NCBI GenBank assembly: GCA_003281365.1
Contig: QCCF01000003.1
Span: 1 to 64,000, forward strand
Reading direction: 5' to 3'
Source of the DNA: Prochlorococcus sp. AG-347-K18
Lineage (GTDB): Bacteria > Cyanobacteriota > Cyanobacteriia > PCC-6307 > Cyanobiaceae
Length of the DNA: 64,000 nucleotides
Shown: piece after piece, positions 8,287 to 16,990 of the stretch
Numbering within the stretch: the first letter of the stretch is position 1
Layout: every line of letters begins with the position of its first letter
Position numbers and translations under genes: made by a program
Notes under the pieces: generated by a model
Told to the model about the DNA's origin: nothing
Databases searched by the model: none
What the model saw: only the letters and a program-made list of their open reading frames with translations

Positions 8287-9318
8287 ATGTTAGCCGCAAT
8301 ATTAACCTCCCAAAATAAACCTTTGTTAGTTGATGATGTTGAAATGCCCCAAGATTTAAAACTTGGACAAGTTTTAGTAAAAGTTCATTTAAGTGGAATA
8401 TGCGGATCTCAATTAGGAGAAATAACCGGTGCCAAAGGTCAAGATAAATTTCTGCCTCATTTAATGGGTCATGAAGGATGCGGAACAGTTCTTGATGTAG
8501 GACCAGGAGTAAAGACCGTTAAAAAAAATGACTTAGTTGTTCTGCATTGGAAAAAGGGGGATGGATTACAATCAGAAGTACCTGTTTATAAATGGAATGG
8601 AGGGAAATTAAATGCTGGATGGGTAACTACCTTTAATAGTCATGCAATAATAAGCGAAAATAGATGTACTTCAATACCAAAAAATACAGATAGGGAATTA
8701 GCAACTTTATTTGGTTGTGCAATAACAACAGGATTTGGAGTTATTGAAAATAATGCAAAATTAAAAATGGGGGAATCTGTAGTTATCTATGGGTCTGGCG
8801 GTATTGGTTTAAATATTATTCAAGCAGCGAACTTACTTTCAGCATATCCTATAATAGCAGTTGATATTCACAACAATAGATTAAATTTAGCCAAGCGAAT
8901 TGGTGCAACTCATATAATTAATAGTTCTTCAGAAGATCCAGCAAAAAGAATTAAAGAAATTTTAAAAGAAAGGAAATTAGACGTATTTATTGATAATACT
9001 GGGTTCCCTAAATTCATAGAATTAGGATATTCGTTAGTAAATGATGAGGGAAGAGTTGTTTTAGTTGGCGTTCCAAGATTAGGCAATAATATCAATATAT
9101 ATAGCTTACCTTTGCATTTTGGTAAATCTCTGATTGGTAGTCATGGAGGTGATGTTAAACCTGAGTTAGATATTCCAAGATATTTAAATTTAATACAAAA
9201 GAAAAAAATCAAATTAAAAGAAATAATTTCCGATAGATATAAACTTAAAAATATAAATGAGGCTATTCAAGCAATGAGAGAGGGGAAAACCTCTGGTAGG
9301 ATTTTGATAGAACCATGA
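8287..9318 (+). CDS. Medium-chain alcohol/polyol dehydrogenase
   Basis: 343 residues of the MDR family. The catalytic zinc ligands appear in SGICGSQLGE (Cys) and GHEG (His); the Rossmann motif is VVIYGSGGIGLNIIQAA. I do not see the four-cysteine structural zinc loop. It would oxidise or reduce a polyol or sugar alcohol with NAD(P). Its stop overlaps the next start by 4 bp (ATGA), placing it in a translationally coupled run that continues to the E1-alpha gene. Confidence 0.75.
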   Translation: MLAAILTSQNKPLLVDDVEMPQDLKLGQVLVKVHLSGICGSQLGEITGAKGQDKFLPHLMGHEGCGTVLDVGPGVKTVKKNDLVVLHWKKGDGLQSEVPVYKWNGGKLNAGWVTTFNSHAIISENRCTSIPKNTDRELATLFGCAITTGFGVIENNAKLKMGESVVIYGSGGIGLNIIQAANLLSAYPIIAVDIHNNRLNLAKRIGATHIINSSSEDPAKRIKEILKERKLDVFIDNTGFPKFIELGYSLVNDEGRVVLVGVPRLGNNINIYSLPLHFGKSLIGSHGGDVKPELDIPRYLNLIQKKKIKLKEIISDRYKLKNINEAIQAMREGKTSGRILIEP

Positions 9319-10820
9319 GCATCCTTAGCATAAATAATAACCTTACTCAATTAAGAGGATGTGTACTTACTTATGGCCACTTTAGTACAATTCACCCTGG
9401 TCATATTAGGTATCTTAATTACGCAAGATCAAAAGGAACTAATCTAGTAGTAGCACTTAAGGGAGATAAAATAGAAAATAATAAGAACATTTATAATTAC
9501 AACCAAAAAGAAAGATCTGAAGCTTTAAATTCATTAAATATAATAGATGATATTATTTGTCTTAAAAAAAATGAAATTGATGAATTAACTAAGATTCTTG
9601 AGCCTGCTTTTCTCGCTTTTGGGAAAGAATTTGAAAATCCTGAAGAGGAGACTATTAAAAAAGCAATTAAATTACAACGATTAAATAATAGAAAAGTTAT
9701 TTTTCATGCTGGTGAAATAATATACTCCACCTCAGAGCTTTTAAAGGGATCTCAAAACGAACTCTCTCAAAAAAGAAATAATCAGTTTTTAAGTTCAGCA
9801 AAAAGGCAAAATTTAAGCCTCAGTACTCTTCAAAAATCATTAAAAGCCTGGAAATCAGCAAAACTTTTAGTAATTGGCGATACGATCGTAGACCAATATG
9901 CTGCCTGTGAAGCACTAGGGTTGAGCGCAGAAGCTCCTGTCTTGGTTGTAAAGGAATTAGAAAAGAAAAACTATATTGGAGGTGCAGCTGTTGTTGCATC
10001 GCATATTAAAGCATTAGGAGCCTCTTGTGAATTTATTTCGATAGTAGGTGATGATGATACATCTAAATATGTAAAGGATACCTTGTTAGAAAGAGGAATA
10101 AAACCAGTACTTATATCAGATCAAACAAGGCCAACAACTCTAAAAAAAAGATATGTTGTAGAGAATCAAAAGTTGTTTAGAGTTAGTAAATTAGAAGATC
10201 ATAACTTGAATAAAGAAATAGAGGATAAATTAATATATGAAATTGAAGAAAAAGCCCCTTTTGTAAATGGTATTGTAATTTCTGATTTTGTTTATGGCGT
10301 CATTACAAAAAACGTTCTGGAATCCATAAAAAAATTATCAAATAAGTATGGCTTGTTGGTATTTGGAGATCTGCAATGCAGTAGTCAAGTTGGATCAATA
10401 ATAAAATTTAAAGATTTTTCATTGATATGTCCTAATGAAAAAGAAGCTCGTATAGCTATGCAAGATAAAGATTCAGGTTTAGAAAATCTAAGTAGAAAAT
10501 TGATAAAAATAACAAATTCAGAGAATCTTATTATGAAACTTGGAGCTCAAGGTTTTATTGCATATTCTAAAGATAAAAAGGGCGGGTTTAATAGTCAGTC
10601 TTTCCCAGCATTATCAGTAAATCCGATTGATGTAGCTGGGGCTGGTGACTCTCTTTTAGCAGTAATGGCAGTAGGTTTAAGCAGTGGGGAAGAAGTTATG
10701 CCTACTGCAACATTAGGTTGTATTGCAGCTTCTTTAGCTGTAGAATCTATGGGCAATATTCCAATAGAAAGAAACGATCTGGAATTAAAACTTCAATCTA
10801 CTTTTAAGAAAAATAAATGA
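9315..10820 (+). CDS. Bifunctional sugar nucleotidyltransferase / PfkB kinase, HldE-like with reversed domain order
   Basis: 501 residues. The N-terminal domain (about 14-145) is a cytidylyltransferase-like fold with HPGH at 27-30. The C-terminal domain (about 178-500) is a ribokinase-type (PfkB) kinase related to heptose-7-phosphate kinase: LLVIGDTIVDQY, IGGAAVVASHIKALG and the GAGD motif (442-445, catalytic D445). Canonical HldE has the kinase first and the nucleotidyltransferase second, so here the order is inverted. By family, it would phosphorylate a heptose-phosphate at C1 and transfer a nucleotide. It overlaps both neighbours by 4 bp. Confidence 0.82.
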   Translation: MSILSINNNLTQLRGCVLTYGHFSTIHPGHIRYLNYARSKGTNLVVALKGDKIENNKNIYNYNQKERSEALNSLNIIDDIICLKKNEIDELTKILEPAFLAFGKEFENPEEETIKKAIKLQRLNNRKVIFHAGEIIYSTSELLKGSQNELSQKRNNQFLSSAKRQNLSLSTLQKSLKAWKSAKLLVIGDTIVDQYAACEALGLSAEAPVLVVKELEKKNYIGGAAVVASHIKALGASCEFISIVGDDDTSKYVKDTLLERGIKPVLISDQTRPTTLKKRYVVENQKLFRVSKLEDHNLNKEIEDKLIYEIEEKAPFVNGIVISDFVYGVITKNVLESIKKLSNKYGLLVFGDLQCSSQVGSIIKFKDFSLICPNEKEARIAMQDKDSGLENLSRKLIKITNSENLIMKLGAQGFIAYSKDKKGGFNSQSFPALSVNPIDVAGAGDSLLAVMAVGLSSGEEVMPTATLGCIAASLAVESMGNIPIERNDLELKLQSTFKKNK

Positions 10821-11815
10821 GTTTTCTAATAATTGGAAGTAATAGTTTTAGCGGCTCAAATTTTGTAAAATATTTAATTGATTTAGGTCATATAGTTTAT
10901 GGTGTAAGTAGATCTACAGAACCAAATTCAGTTTTCCTACCTTACAAGTGGAATAATAGTAAGAATCAGGTTCATAATTTCGAGTTTAAGGAAATAAATT
11001 TAAATCATGATCTTGATAAATTGATGCAATATATAGATGAAAAAAAACCAAAATATATTATTAATTTTGCAGCTCAAGGAATGGTTGCTGAAAGCTGGAA
11101 TGACCCCTTACATTGGTACAAAACTAATTTAATTTCACAAGTTGCTTTTCACAATGAATTGAAAAATTGTAAATACTTAGAAAAATATTTACATGTAACA
11201 ACTCCAGAAGTTTATGGGACAACAGATAATGGATGGATTAAAGAGAACATTAATTTCAACCCTAGTACTCCCTACGCCGTAAGCAGAGCGGCTTGTGATA
11301 TGCATCTAAAAAGTTTTTTTGACGCATACAGCTTTCCTGTTGTTTTTACGAGAGCAGCAAATGTTTATGGTCCTGGGCAACAACTTTACAGAATAATTCC
11401 GAGAACAATTTTGAGCTGCCTCACGGGAAAAGCATTATACCTTCATGGAGGAGGGACTTCAGTAAGAGCATTTGTTCATATTAAGGATGTTGCAAAAGCT
11501 TCTTTATCAATACTCCATCATGCACCAATAGGCACTTCATGGCATATTTCCTCTAATAAAGGATACACGATAAGAAAAATCGTTGAAAAAATATGTGATT
11601 TAACAAATGTCAATTTTTCAAAAATAGTAAAAATGGATAATGAAAGATTAGGCAAAGATCAAACTTATCTTCTTGATAGTACCTCTCTTAGAAAAGAATT
11701 CGATTGGAGTGAAGAATATTCACTTGAAAAAGGTCTTATTGATACAATAAAGTGGGTCTCAGACAATCTAGATTTATTTAAAACTTTGGATTGGAATTAT
11801 ATTCATAAAATATGA
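10817..11815 (+). CDS. NAD-dependent nucleotide-sugar 4,6-dehydratase-like protein (extended SDR)
   Basis: 332 residues. The NAD motif is a degenerate IIGSNSFSGSNFV. The active-site segment TPEVYG (129-134) has the T-x-E of 4,6-dehydratases, and RAANVYGPGQQLYRIIPR is typical of RmlB/GMD-like proteins. The catalytic Y-x3-K is YAVSR (Y153, R157), lysine replaced by arginine; I recall this as shared by a subfamily, so it need not mean inactivity. Probable reaction: formation of a 4-keto-6-deoxy sugar nucleotide. Starts on ATGA inside the previous stop. Confidence 0.78.
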   Translation: MSFLIIGSNSFSGSNFVKYLIDLGHIVYGVSRSTEPNSVFLPYKWNNSKNQVHNFEFKEINLNHDLDKLMQYIDEKKPKYIINFAAQGMVAESWNDPLHWYKTNLISQVAFHNELKNCKYLEKYLHVTTPEVYGTTDNGWIKENINFNPSTPYAVSRAACDMHLKSFFDAYSFPVVFTRAANVYGPGQQLYRIIPRTILSCLTGKALYLHGGGTSVRAFVHIKDVAKASLSILHHAPIGTSWHISSNKGYTIRKIVEKICDLTNVNFSKIVKMDNERLGKDQTYLLDSTSLRKEFDWSEEYSLEKGLIDTIKWVSDNLDLFKTLDWNYIHKI

Positions 11816-12750
11816 AAATACTTGTTACTGGTGGGTGTGGTTATAAAGGAAGTGTTCTTATCCCAAAACTTGTTGAAGCCGGCCATGAAATTATAAATGT
11901 TGACACACAGTGGTTTGGCAACTATTTAGATGAAGACCCCAATATACAAAACATTAAAGCTGACATAAGAGATATTGATAAAATTCCATTAGAGGATGTT
12001 GAAGCAATTATTCACTTAGCTAACATCGCTAACGACCCAGCTGTAGATCTCAATCCGAATCTTAGCTGGGAAGTTAATGTATTAGCTGGACAACAATTGG
12101 TTGCTAAGGCTTCAAGGAGTGGTCTGAAACATTTTATATTTGCCAGCTCAGGTAGTGTATATGGAATAAAAGAGGAAGAAAAAGTTACTGAGGATCTTCC
12201 GCTTGTTCCTATATCTACTTATAACAAGACCAAAATGGTTGCGGAGAGAGTATTCCTCTCGTACTCTGATCGAATGCAAGTCCATTGTATAAGACCAGCT
12301 ACAGTATGTGGCCTATCTCCTAGAATGAGATTAGATGTAAGTGTAAATATGTTTACATACCAAGCTCTTAAGAATCAGAAAATAACCGTTTTCGGAGGAA
12401 ATCAAACAAGACCAAACATTCACATATCAGACATGTGTAATATATACTTGCATTTTATTAACAATAGAGAACTTCCTAGTGGTTGTTACAACGCAGGTTT
12501 TGAAAATATCTCAATTTTAGATATCGCCAAATCAATACAAAAAATTATTCCTTCTGAAATTATTATTACTCCATCTAATGATCCAAGATCTTATAGACAA
12601 AACTCTGACAAATTAATCCAAACAGGATTTGTTAGGGAATTCTCAATAACTAATGCGATCCAAGATATTGCAAAAGCTTTCAAAGAAAATAATCTCAATG
12701 AATCTGAAAATTGTTATACAGTTAAGTGGATGAAACATTTGGATTTATGA
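11812..12750 (+). CDS. NAD-dependent sugar-nucleotide epimerase (extended SDR)
   Basis: 312 residues. NAD-binding VTGGCGYKGSVLIPKL, catalytic serine in FASSGSVYG and Y-x3-K as YNKTK. The absence of a T-D/S-E triad favours an epimerase or reductase over a dehydratase. It overlaps the upstream dehydratase-like gene and the downstream E1-alpha gene by 4 bp each. The pairing suggests successive steps on one sugar nucleotide, with the keto sugar possibly then meeting the ThDP enzyme encoded next. Confidence 0.78.
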   Translation: MKILVTGGCGYKGSVLIPKLVEAGHEIINVDTQWFGNYLDEDPNIQNIKADIRDIDKIPLEDVEAIIHLANIANDPAVDLNPNLSWEVNVLAGQQLVAKASRSGLKHFIFASSGSVYGIKEEEKVTEDLPLVPISTYNKTKMVAERVFLSYSDRMQVHCIRPATVCGLSPRMRLDVSVNMFTYQALKNQKITVFGGNQTRPNIHISDMCNIYLHFINNRELPSGCYNAGFENISILDIAKSIQKIIPSEIIITPSNDPRSYRQNSDKLIQTGFVREFSITNAIQDIAKAFKENNLNESENCYTVKWMKHLDL

Positions 12751-13751
12751 ATCCAGTAAAAAATTGCAAAAAAGATTCAAAGTTTTTTTCAGAAAAATTA
12801 TTAATGAATTTACTTTTCACAATGAAAAGGATAAGAAAAGTTGAGGAAAGAATCGCAAAAGAGTACCCATCAAATGAGATAAGATGTCCTACTCATCTTT
12901 CAATAGGTCAGGAAGCAGTAGCTGCAGCAATTTCACAATTAGTCCATCATTCAGATTATGCAGTAAGTACTCACAGAGGCCATGCACACTATCTAGCAAA
13001 GGGGGGAGATTTATTTTCGATGATAAGTGAAATATATGGTAAAAGTACTGGGTGTTCAAAAGGTAAAGGTGGTTCTATGCACTTAATTGATCTTGATTGT
13101 GGTTTTATGGGCACATCAGCAATTGTAGGGAATAGCATCCCAACAGGGGTGGGTCTTTCTCTAGCTTGCCAATTAAAAAACAATAGACAAATTTCTACTA
13201 TATTCCTTGGAGATGGTGCTACTGAGGAGGGGGCTTTTTATGAATCTCTAAATTTTTCTGTACTAAAGAATTTACCATCCCTTTTTATCTGTGAAAATAA
13301 TCTTTATTCCGTTTATAGTCCATTAAGTGTTAGACAACCTCTTAATAGATCAATTGAATCTTTAGCAAAATCCATCGGAGCGAAAACAGCCTATTGCGAT
13401 GGAAATGATGCTATCAAAGCTTATTCAACATTAAGCGAAATTATTCAAGATATTAGAGATGGTGGTGGAACATGGTTTGTAGAATTTCCTACATATCGAT
13501 GGAGAGAACACTGTGGTTATCAATTCGATAATAATATTGGATATAGAACTGAATTAGAATTTATCAAATGGAAAAAAAATGATCCAATAAAGAAATTAGA
13601 AAATAACATAAAAAAATATTATCCCCTTGAGGAAAAATCCTTAAATGATATGGATATTAAAATTGAGAATGAAATAAATTCAATATTTGAAAAAGTATCT
13701 GAAGCACCATTCCCTTCTCAGAAGGAAGCATATGAAGATATTTATGCCTAA
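12747..13751 (+). CDS. ThDP-dependent 2-oxoacid dehydrogenase E1 component, alpha subunit-like
   Basis: 334 residues from the ATG at 12747, preferred over an upstream GTG at 12726 because it gives the same ATGA overlap used by the preceding genes. Motifs: THLSIGQEAVAAA, STHRGHAHYLAKG, GKGGSMH, and the ThDP site GDGATEEG (155-162) to NN (184-185). The regulatory loop reads TYRWREHCGY rather than the PDH-type RGHSMSDP. No E2 or E3 gene is in the window, so it probably decarboxylates a 2-oxoacid and transfers the two-carbon unit elsewhere, likely to a sugar given the operon. Confidence 0.85.
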   Translation: MNPVKNCKKDSKFFSEKLLMNLLFTMKRIRKVEERIAKEYPSNEIRCPTHLSIGQEAVAAAISQLVHHSDYAVSTHRGHAHYLAKGGDLFSMISEIYGKSTGCSKGKGGSMHLIDLDCGFMGTSAIVGNSIPTGVGLSLACQLKNNRQISTIFLGDGATEEGAFYESLNFSVLKNLPSLFICENNLYSVYSPLSVRQPLNRSIESLAKSIGAKTAYCDGNDAIKAYSTLSEIIQDIRDGGGTWFVEFPTYRWREHCGYQFDNNIGYRTELEFIKWKKNDPIKKLENNIKKYYPLEEKSLNDMDIKIENEINSIFEKVSEAPFPSQKEAYEDIYA

Positions 13752-13772
13752 CTTGAAATTTAAAAAAACATT

Positions 13773-14825
13773 TTGAAAAACGTTAAATTCTACGAAGCAA
13801 TTAATTTGGCCATCACCAAAGCAATGAGTGATGATAATTCTGTTATTTGTTTTGGTTTAGGAGCTACTGATCCAAAAGGAATATTTGGAACAACTTCTGG
13901 CCTAGAGGAAAAATTTGGTCATAAAAGAGTGTTTGATATACCTACATCCGAAAATGCAATGACTGGAATAGGTATTGGAGCTTCAATGACAGGAATCAAA
14001 ACTATAATGACACATCAAAGATTAGATTTTTTTCTATTGGCAGTTGATCAATTAGTTAATAGTGCAGCAAAAATGCATTATATGTTTGGTGGGAAAATTA
14101 ATATCCCAATAACAATTAGGCTTATTATTGGCAGGGGATGGGGGCAAGGACCCACACATTCTCAAAATCTACATGCATGGTTTGCGCATATCCCAGGACT
14201 CAAAGTAGTAATGCCTTCAAATGCTAATGATGCATATCACCTTCTTTTAAAATCAATTTCTGATCCTAATCCTGTTATTTTCCTTGAACATCGTTGGTTA
14301 CATAACACCACTTCAAACTTAGAAAAAAATTCAATCTTAAAAATAGGGGAAGCAAATATTATTCGAAGAGGCTCAGACTTTACTGTCGTAGCAATGTCTT
14401 ATTTAACGATCGAAGCTCAGATTGCTTCGAAATATTTGAAAAAGCATAATATCAATATTGAGATAATAGATTTATGTTCTATTAAACCGCTTGATCTTGA
14501 TCTAATAAAAAAATCTATATTAAAAACAAAAAGACTGCTAGTTTTAGATACAGGAAATCGCCTCTGCTCAGTGGCATCAGAAATAATTGCAAACGTAGCT
14601 ATTGATAAATCAATTAAAATTGTTGGTAATCCTTTGAGATTAGCAATGCCAGATGTTCCAGAACCAACAAGTCATGCTCTCACAAAAGGTTTTTACATAA
14701 GAGCTGCTGATATAGCAGCTAGTATAATTAATGAATTGAACATTTCAAATATTGATCCTTTCGAAGATATTCCTGAACCAGAAAAACATGATATCCCAGG
14801 AGAATGGTTTAAAGGGCCTTTTTAA
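13773..14825 (+). CDS. ThDP-dependent 2-oxoacid dehydrogenase E1 component, beta subunit-like
   Basis: 350 residues, TTG start 21 bp after the alpha gene. The transketolase pyrimidine-binding domain is in the first half (TSENAMTGIGIGASMTGIKT; GPTHSQNLHAWFAHIPGLKV) and the C-terminal transketolase domain in the second (DFTVVAMSYLTIEAQIA, IEIIDLCSIKPLD). Together with the alpha subunit it should form an alpha2beta2 E1 with ThDP at the interface. Last gene of the coupled operon that starts near 4.9 kb. Confidence 0.85.
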   Translation: MKNVKFYEAINLAITKAMSDDNSVICFGLGATDPKGIFGTTSGLEEKFGHKRVFDIPTSENAMTGIGIGASMTGIKTIMTHQRLDFFLLAVDQLVNSAAKMHYMFGGKINIPITIRLIIGRGWGQGPTHSQNLHAWFAHIPGLKVVMPSNANDAYHLLLKSISDPNPVIFLEHRWLHNTTSNLEKNSILKIGEANIIRRGSDFTVVAMSYLTIEAQIASKYLKKHNINIEIIDLCSIKPLDLDLIKKSILKTKRLLVLDTGNRLCSVASEIIANVAIDKSIKIVGNPLRLAMPDVPEPTSHALTKGFYIRAADIAASIINELNISNIDPFEDIPEPEKHDIPGEWFKGPF

Positions 14826-14889
14826 GAGAGTTTATTCAACTTTCAATCTGAAACCTTTGGTAATATAAATTACAGAAAAGATACTTAAT

Positions 14890-16128
14890 TTGATTTTTAA
14901 AAATAGATTAAAAGAATACCTCGAAAAAGGTAATAAAAATTCTAGGATTAATTATTTTATTGAATTAATAATAAAAATATACAGTGTAGGTATTACCCTC
15001 AAAAAAATAATTTTCAAGGTAGTTGATTTTATTTTAACCCCTTTTTCAATTTATATGGGAAATAAGGGTTACTTCGTATTTAAGGTTAAAACATCTTCCT
15101 TTGGTCATCACCTTCAAGAACCTGTAGCTATTGCATTAGAAAAGAAATCCTTGAAAAATAAAAAAATAATCTTACTTGCCAGTAAAAAAAAAGCAGTCGT
15201 TCAATTTACAAACACCTTACTAAAACAAAAATTCAATGTTATTGAAGAATATAATTGCTTCAATTATCTTTTTTGGTTAGCACGAAGTAAGCACTGCGGA
15301 TTATCAAGCGAAAATCTTTCACATATAGAGACTACAAATAAAATTTATCATAAGAATAGAAATAATCTGAATATATTTGATATGGATTTTATTGAAAATG
15401 AAAGAGAAAATTCCTACTTATTGAATAAGCTTAATCCTGAAAATAGATTTATCGTTGTTTGGAAGCCAAGATGTTATTCAGGAACAAAATCTGGCAAGTA
15501 TGAGAGAAATAGTTCCTTAGAATCATGTTTACCGCTGTTTGAAAAAATAGTTAATGAAGGGGGTATTATTTTTGGATTATTTAACAAAGAAGCAAAAATT
15601 AAAAATAAATATTTGATAAATATGAATGATATAAATAACAGGGAGCAAAGGGAAAAATTTATTTTCCTTGCTGACTACAAATGTAAATTTGCAATCTCAG
15701 GACAAACTGGCGGAATTACTCCACTCACAATCTTCATGAAACCTATAATGGTTTACGATGTTGCATATCCTTATACATTAAGTTTTTTAGGCTCTAGGAC
15801 AATAATTTATCTTCAAAAAGCAACCTATAAAGATGGAGAACCTGTTGATTTAAAAACACTTGTAGAATTAAAGAACAAAAAGGAAATTTATAAATTAGGA
15901 ATCAATTTTATAAGAAATAATCCTAAAGATCTTATTAATTTATATGCAGAACTAAAGAGAAGAATAAAAACCCAGCCAAAAGAATTTACAATGGATAGTT
16001 TTATCATTAATAGAAAATGGAAGAGTCAGATTCCAAGAAATATTTATAATATGCACACACATGCTCAAATTGCAGATTGTTGTTATCTTAATCAAATTAA
16101 GTCCTTAGAACCTAAATTTAAAAATTAA
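14890..16128 (+). CDS. Putative glycosyltransferase, TIGR04372-like
   Basis: 412 residues from a TTG. After an N-terminal basic, moderately hydrophobic stretch (about 15-60), FGHHLQEPVAIALEKKSLK and KKIILLASKK look like a GT-B N-terminal domain. The C-terminal half has NREQREKFIFLADYKCKFAI followed by SGQTGGITPLTIFMKPIMVY, resembling the donor-site region of TIGR04372-type putative glycosyltransferases found in surface clusters. The assignment is by pattern and position only. Confidence 0.45.
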   Translation: MIFKNRLKEYLEKGNKNSRINYFIELIIKIYSVGITLKKIIFKVVDFILTPFSIYMGNKGYFVFKVKTSSFGHHLQEPVAIALEKKSLKNKKIILLASKKKAVVQFTNTLLKQKFNVIEEYNCFNYLFWLARSKHCGLSSENLSHIETTNKIYHKNRNNLNIFDMDFIENERENSYLLNKLNPENRFIVVWKPRCYSGTKSGKYERNSSLESCLPLFEKIVNEGGIIFGLFNKEAKIKNKYLINMNDINNREQREKFIFLADYKCKFAISGQTGGITPLTIFMKPIMVYDVAYPYTLSFLGSRTIIYLQKATYKDGEPVDLKTLVELKNKKEIYKLGINFIRNNPKDLINLYAELKRRIKTQPKEFTMDSFIINRKWKSQIPRNIYNMHTHAQIADCCYLNQIKSLEPKFKN

Positions 16129-16135
16129 TTTTTTT

Positions 16136-16927
16136 ATGATTAGAAAAAATATTTCAATTACTATAGTTATGCCTATTAAAAATAAACATGACTTTGTATT
16201 CAGAACACTAAATTCTATATTCCAACAAAAAAATGAGTTCTCTGAAATTATTGTAATAAGTGATAAAGCTAACAAAATACATTTAAAGAATATAACTAAT
16301 AAACTTGAAAAAAATTTAAATCCTAGTAAGTATCAAATAGTTCTCAATAATACTATATTTGATGGGCCAGGAGTAGCTAGAGACATAGGTATAAAAAAAG
16401 CAAGATCTGAGTATATTGCGTTTATTGATGATGATGATTTATGGCCTAATAATTACTTAAAAATCAGAAAGAATTTTATTTTGAGAAACAATTCAGAATT
16501 TAGCGCTTCGCCTTATTCATATGTAGATGAAAATTATAAAGATCTGAGGTTAATTAATTTCCCAAAAAAAAATATCAGAAAGAATGATTTATTGTGGAGG
16601 AATCCAATTGGAAACTCAACTGTAATTGTAAGTAGATCACTCATTCTAAAAGCTGGAGGATATTCAACCTTAAAAAAGAGAAATGATTATGCTACTTGGA
16701 TGCGAATATTAAAACTACATAAATGTCATTATTGCAAAAACATTAAAAATGTAAAAATTTTAAGAAGAAAATCATCATTGACATCAAAAAAATATTCTCT
16801 AATTATCTATCAATACCTTGCTTATAGAGAGTCTGGGAAAAATAGAATAGTTTCAATTTTGCTTACTATATATTCAGTTATTAACGGTATGAAAAATGTA
16901 ATTACAAAATATATAACTTTTAAATAA
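16136..16927 (+). CDS. Family 2 glycosyltransferase
   Basis: 263 residues. GT-A fold: ISITIVMPIKNKHDFVFRTL at the N-terminus, GPGVARDIGIKKA, and the metal-binding FIDDDDLW. It would transfer a sugar from a nucleotide donor to a lipid-linked acceptor on the cytoplasmic face. Basic C-terminus (LRRKSSLTSKKYS) with a short hydrophobic stretch may touch the membrane. It follows the previous gene by 7 bp. Confidence 0.85.
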   Translation: MIRKNISITIVMPIKNKHDFVFRTLNSIFQQKNEFSEIIVISDKANKIHLKNITNKLEKNLNPSKYQIVLNNTIFDGPGVARDIGIKKARSEYIAFIDDDDLWPNNYLKIRKNFILRNNSEFSASPYSYVDENYKDLRLINFPKKNIRKNDLLWRNPIGNSTVIVSRSLILKAGGYSTLKKRNDYATWMRILKLHKCHYCKNIKNVKILRRKSSLTSKKYSLIIYQYLAYRESGKNRIVSILLTIYSVINGMKNVITKYITFK

Positions 16928-16990
16928 GATCTATATTTTATAAAAACTGACCTATAAAATAATTAGTGAATTAAGCCATAATTTTACAAG

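Noticed and set aside
12726-12746. GTG start for E1-alpha
   Set aside because: The ATG at 12747 gives the 4-bp ATGA overlap used throughout this operon.
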